From Cliona cf. orientalis (Eukaryota > Porifera > Demospongiae > Clionaida > Clionaidae), in contig OZ005692.1 in assembly GCA_963930775.1 (NCBI GenBank), positions 10,025,029-10,089,028 of the forward strand: a DNA stretch of 64,000 bases, given 5' to 3'. Both the position numbers and the translations under genes were made by a program. The notes below the pieces were generated by a model that saw only the letters and a program-made list of their open reading frames with translations, was not told the DNA's origin and did not search any database. Positions 63,033 through 64,000 of this stretch are shown in pieces; position 1 is the first letter of the stretch, and each line of letters begins with the position of its first letter.

Positions 63033-64000
63033 CGCCACAGAGTTCACAGCAGGTATATGGTACAAATTTTATAAAATCTTATCAAATTTTTACTTCTCCT
63101 GTATAAAGACGTTCTTCTCTAGCTGCAGCTGCTAATAAAGGCTCGCACTTCCTCCAAAAAAAATGCGCTATTGCGCATGCGTATAAGGTAACAAAAGTGC
63201 CACAATGATCAATCCCGCTTGAGACAGATGGATCATAGTGTCAATAGCTATTGCAACCTTGATTCATGTAGCTATAGATAGCTGTGGTCAAAATTAATGG
63301 CAGTGCTGTGATGACAAGGGTGTGCTATATACATCCCATGGTAACACGACATGTACACTAGGTGTGCAGCAAGTTGTAGGGAAACATCCATATTTTTATT
63401 ACTGCAAAGATAATTTAAAACCCTTTACACTGCCTATTAGAGGACATAAAACCTGATAGCATTGTTCGTCACAAACGCAACAATTCATAATAATGATTAT
63501 TATTATGCTATCAATTATTGCCATACCAACAATACGAGTAAATACACCGATTGTATAGACTAGAAAGGATTCTAAGTAATTATATTATTATACATTTATG
63601 ATATGCAAGCTAATAGCAGCCACTATATTAAACACTAATAGCATTAATGTTGTATTACACCCACTTCTGATATCGGCGATTGTACATGATCGTTTCAGTC
63701 ATTTGTTCTGTGATGTGGGGAGTGTCTACAAGTTGCTGTGAGATTTCCGGCTCCACAAGACATGCAACTTGTGCAATAATTATTAATGTGGCAGTGCAGT
63801 CAGATTTCTGATGAAAGTTTTATGATCAGCGGGCGTAGTGGTACGAGGGTCACAGCATCAAAGAGATCAAACTAATAACTACATTGATTTTTAGGAGTAG
63901 ATAGTTCTGGATTTACATGAAATTGTTCTCCCACCTCAAATTGTACGATCAAAGTTAATAAAAAATAATATTATAATATTGTTTAGGTATAATATTATTA
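63033..64000. other. Upstream region of the ephrin gene
   Basis: Holds the presumed ephrin promoter. A TATA-like ttttataaaatt lies at about 63067-63078, only 35-45 bases before the ATG, so its role is unclear. A short GC-richer patch (tgcgctattgcgcatgcg) at 63163-63181 is another candidate core. The rest to the window end is AT-rich with no supported gene. Confidence 0.4.

Overview
The window is animal nuclear DNA, probably from a sponge. It is AT-rich, has short GT-AG introns and is full of small foldback elements and (GA)n/(CT)n arrays. The animal assignment rests on the genes: a dystrophin with its WW, ZZ and tail regions, an ephrin, and a protein carrying an Eph ligand-binding domain. The sponge assignment is inference. 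Exons and introns below were read by hand from splice sites, frame and phase, so individual borders may be off by a base.

Layout. (1) 920-1354 (-): a small cysteine-rich membrane protein of unknown family. (2) 1786-41799 (-): a dystrophin gene of at least 44 coding exons, about 3,450 codons visible. It reads a spectrin-repeat rod broken by Ser/Gly/Pro-rich inserts, then WW, an EF-hand-like region, ZZ, a tail coiled coil and a His/Pro-rich C-terminus. No actin-binding CH domains are visible. One EF-hand exon appears to be missing at a (GA)n array. (3) 17.8-29.9 kb (+): five intact single-exon genes and one decayed copy of an unrecognised secreted-protein family, lying head to tail on the opposite strand inside a 13.3-kb dystrophin intron. 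(4) 48164-48756 (+): a three-exon Pcc1/LAGE3 gene (KEOPS complex), divergent from the likely dystrophin 5' end. (5) 49408-52959 (-): an Eph ligand-binding-domain protein with no kinase, ending in a Thr/Ser stalk and a terminal hydrophobic segment. A separate tyrosine-rich tail-like reading lies just downstream, 48906-49174. (6) 56322-63032 (-): a five-exon ephrin with a GPI-type C-terminus, immediately upstream of the Eph-like gene and on the same strand.

How they fit together. Dystrophin is a cortical scaffold that would bind dystroglycan through WW-EF-ZZ. Ephrin and Eph are cell-contact ligand and receptor. Here the receptor-like protein looks GPI-anchored or tail-less, so the neighbouring pair could be a ligand with a non-kinase partner or decoy. 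The nested secreted genes each have their own TATA box and most have a poly(A) signal, so they look independently transcribed.

Non-coding content. There are several foldback (MITE-like) families, including two members with perfect 9-bp target-site duplications. There is also a 490-bp repeat present twice, a 3-kb segmental duplication, minisatellites and long purine/pyrimidine arrays.
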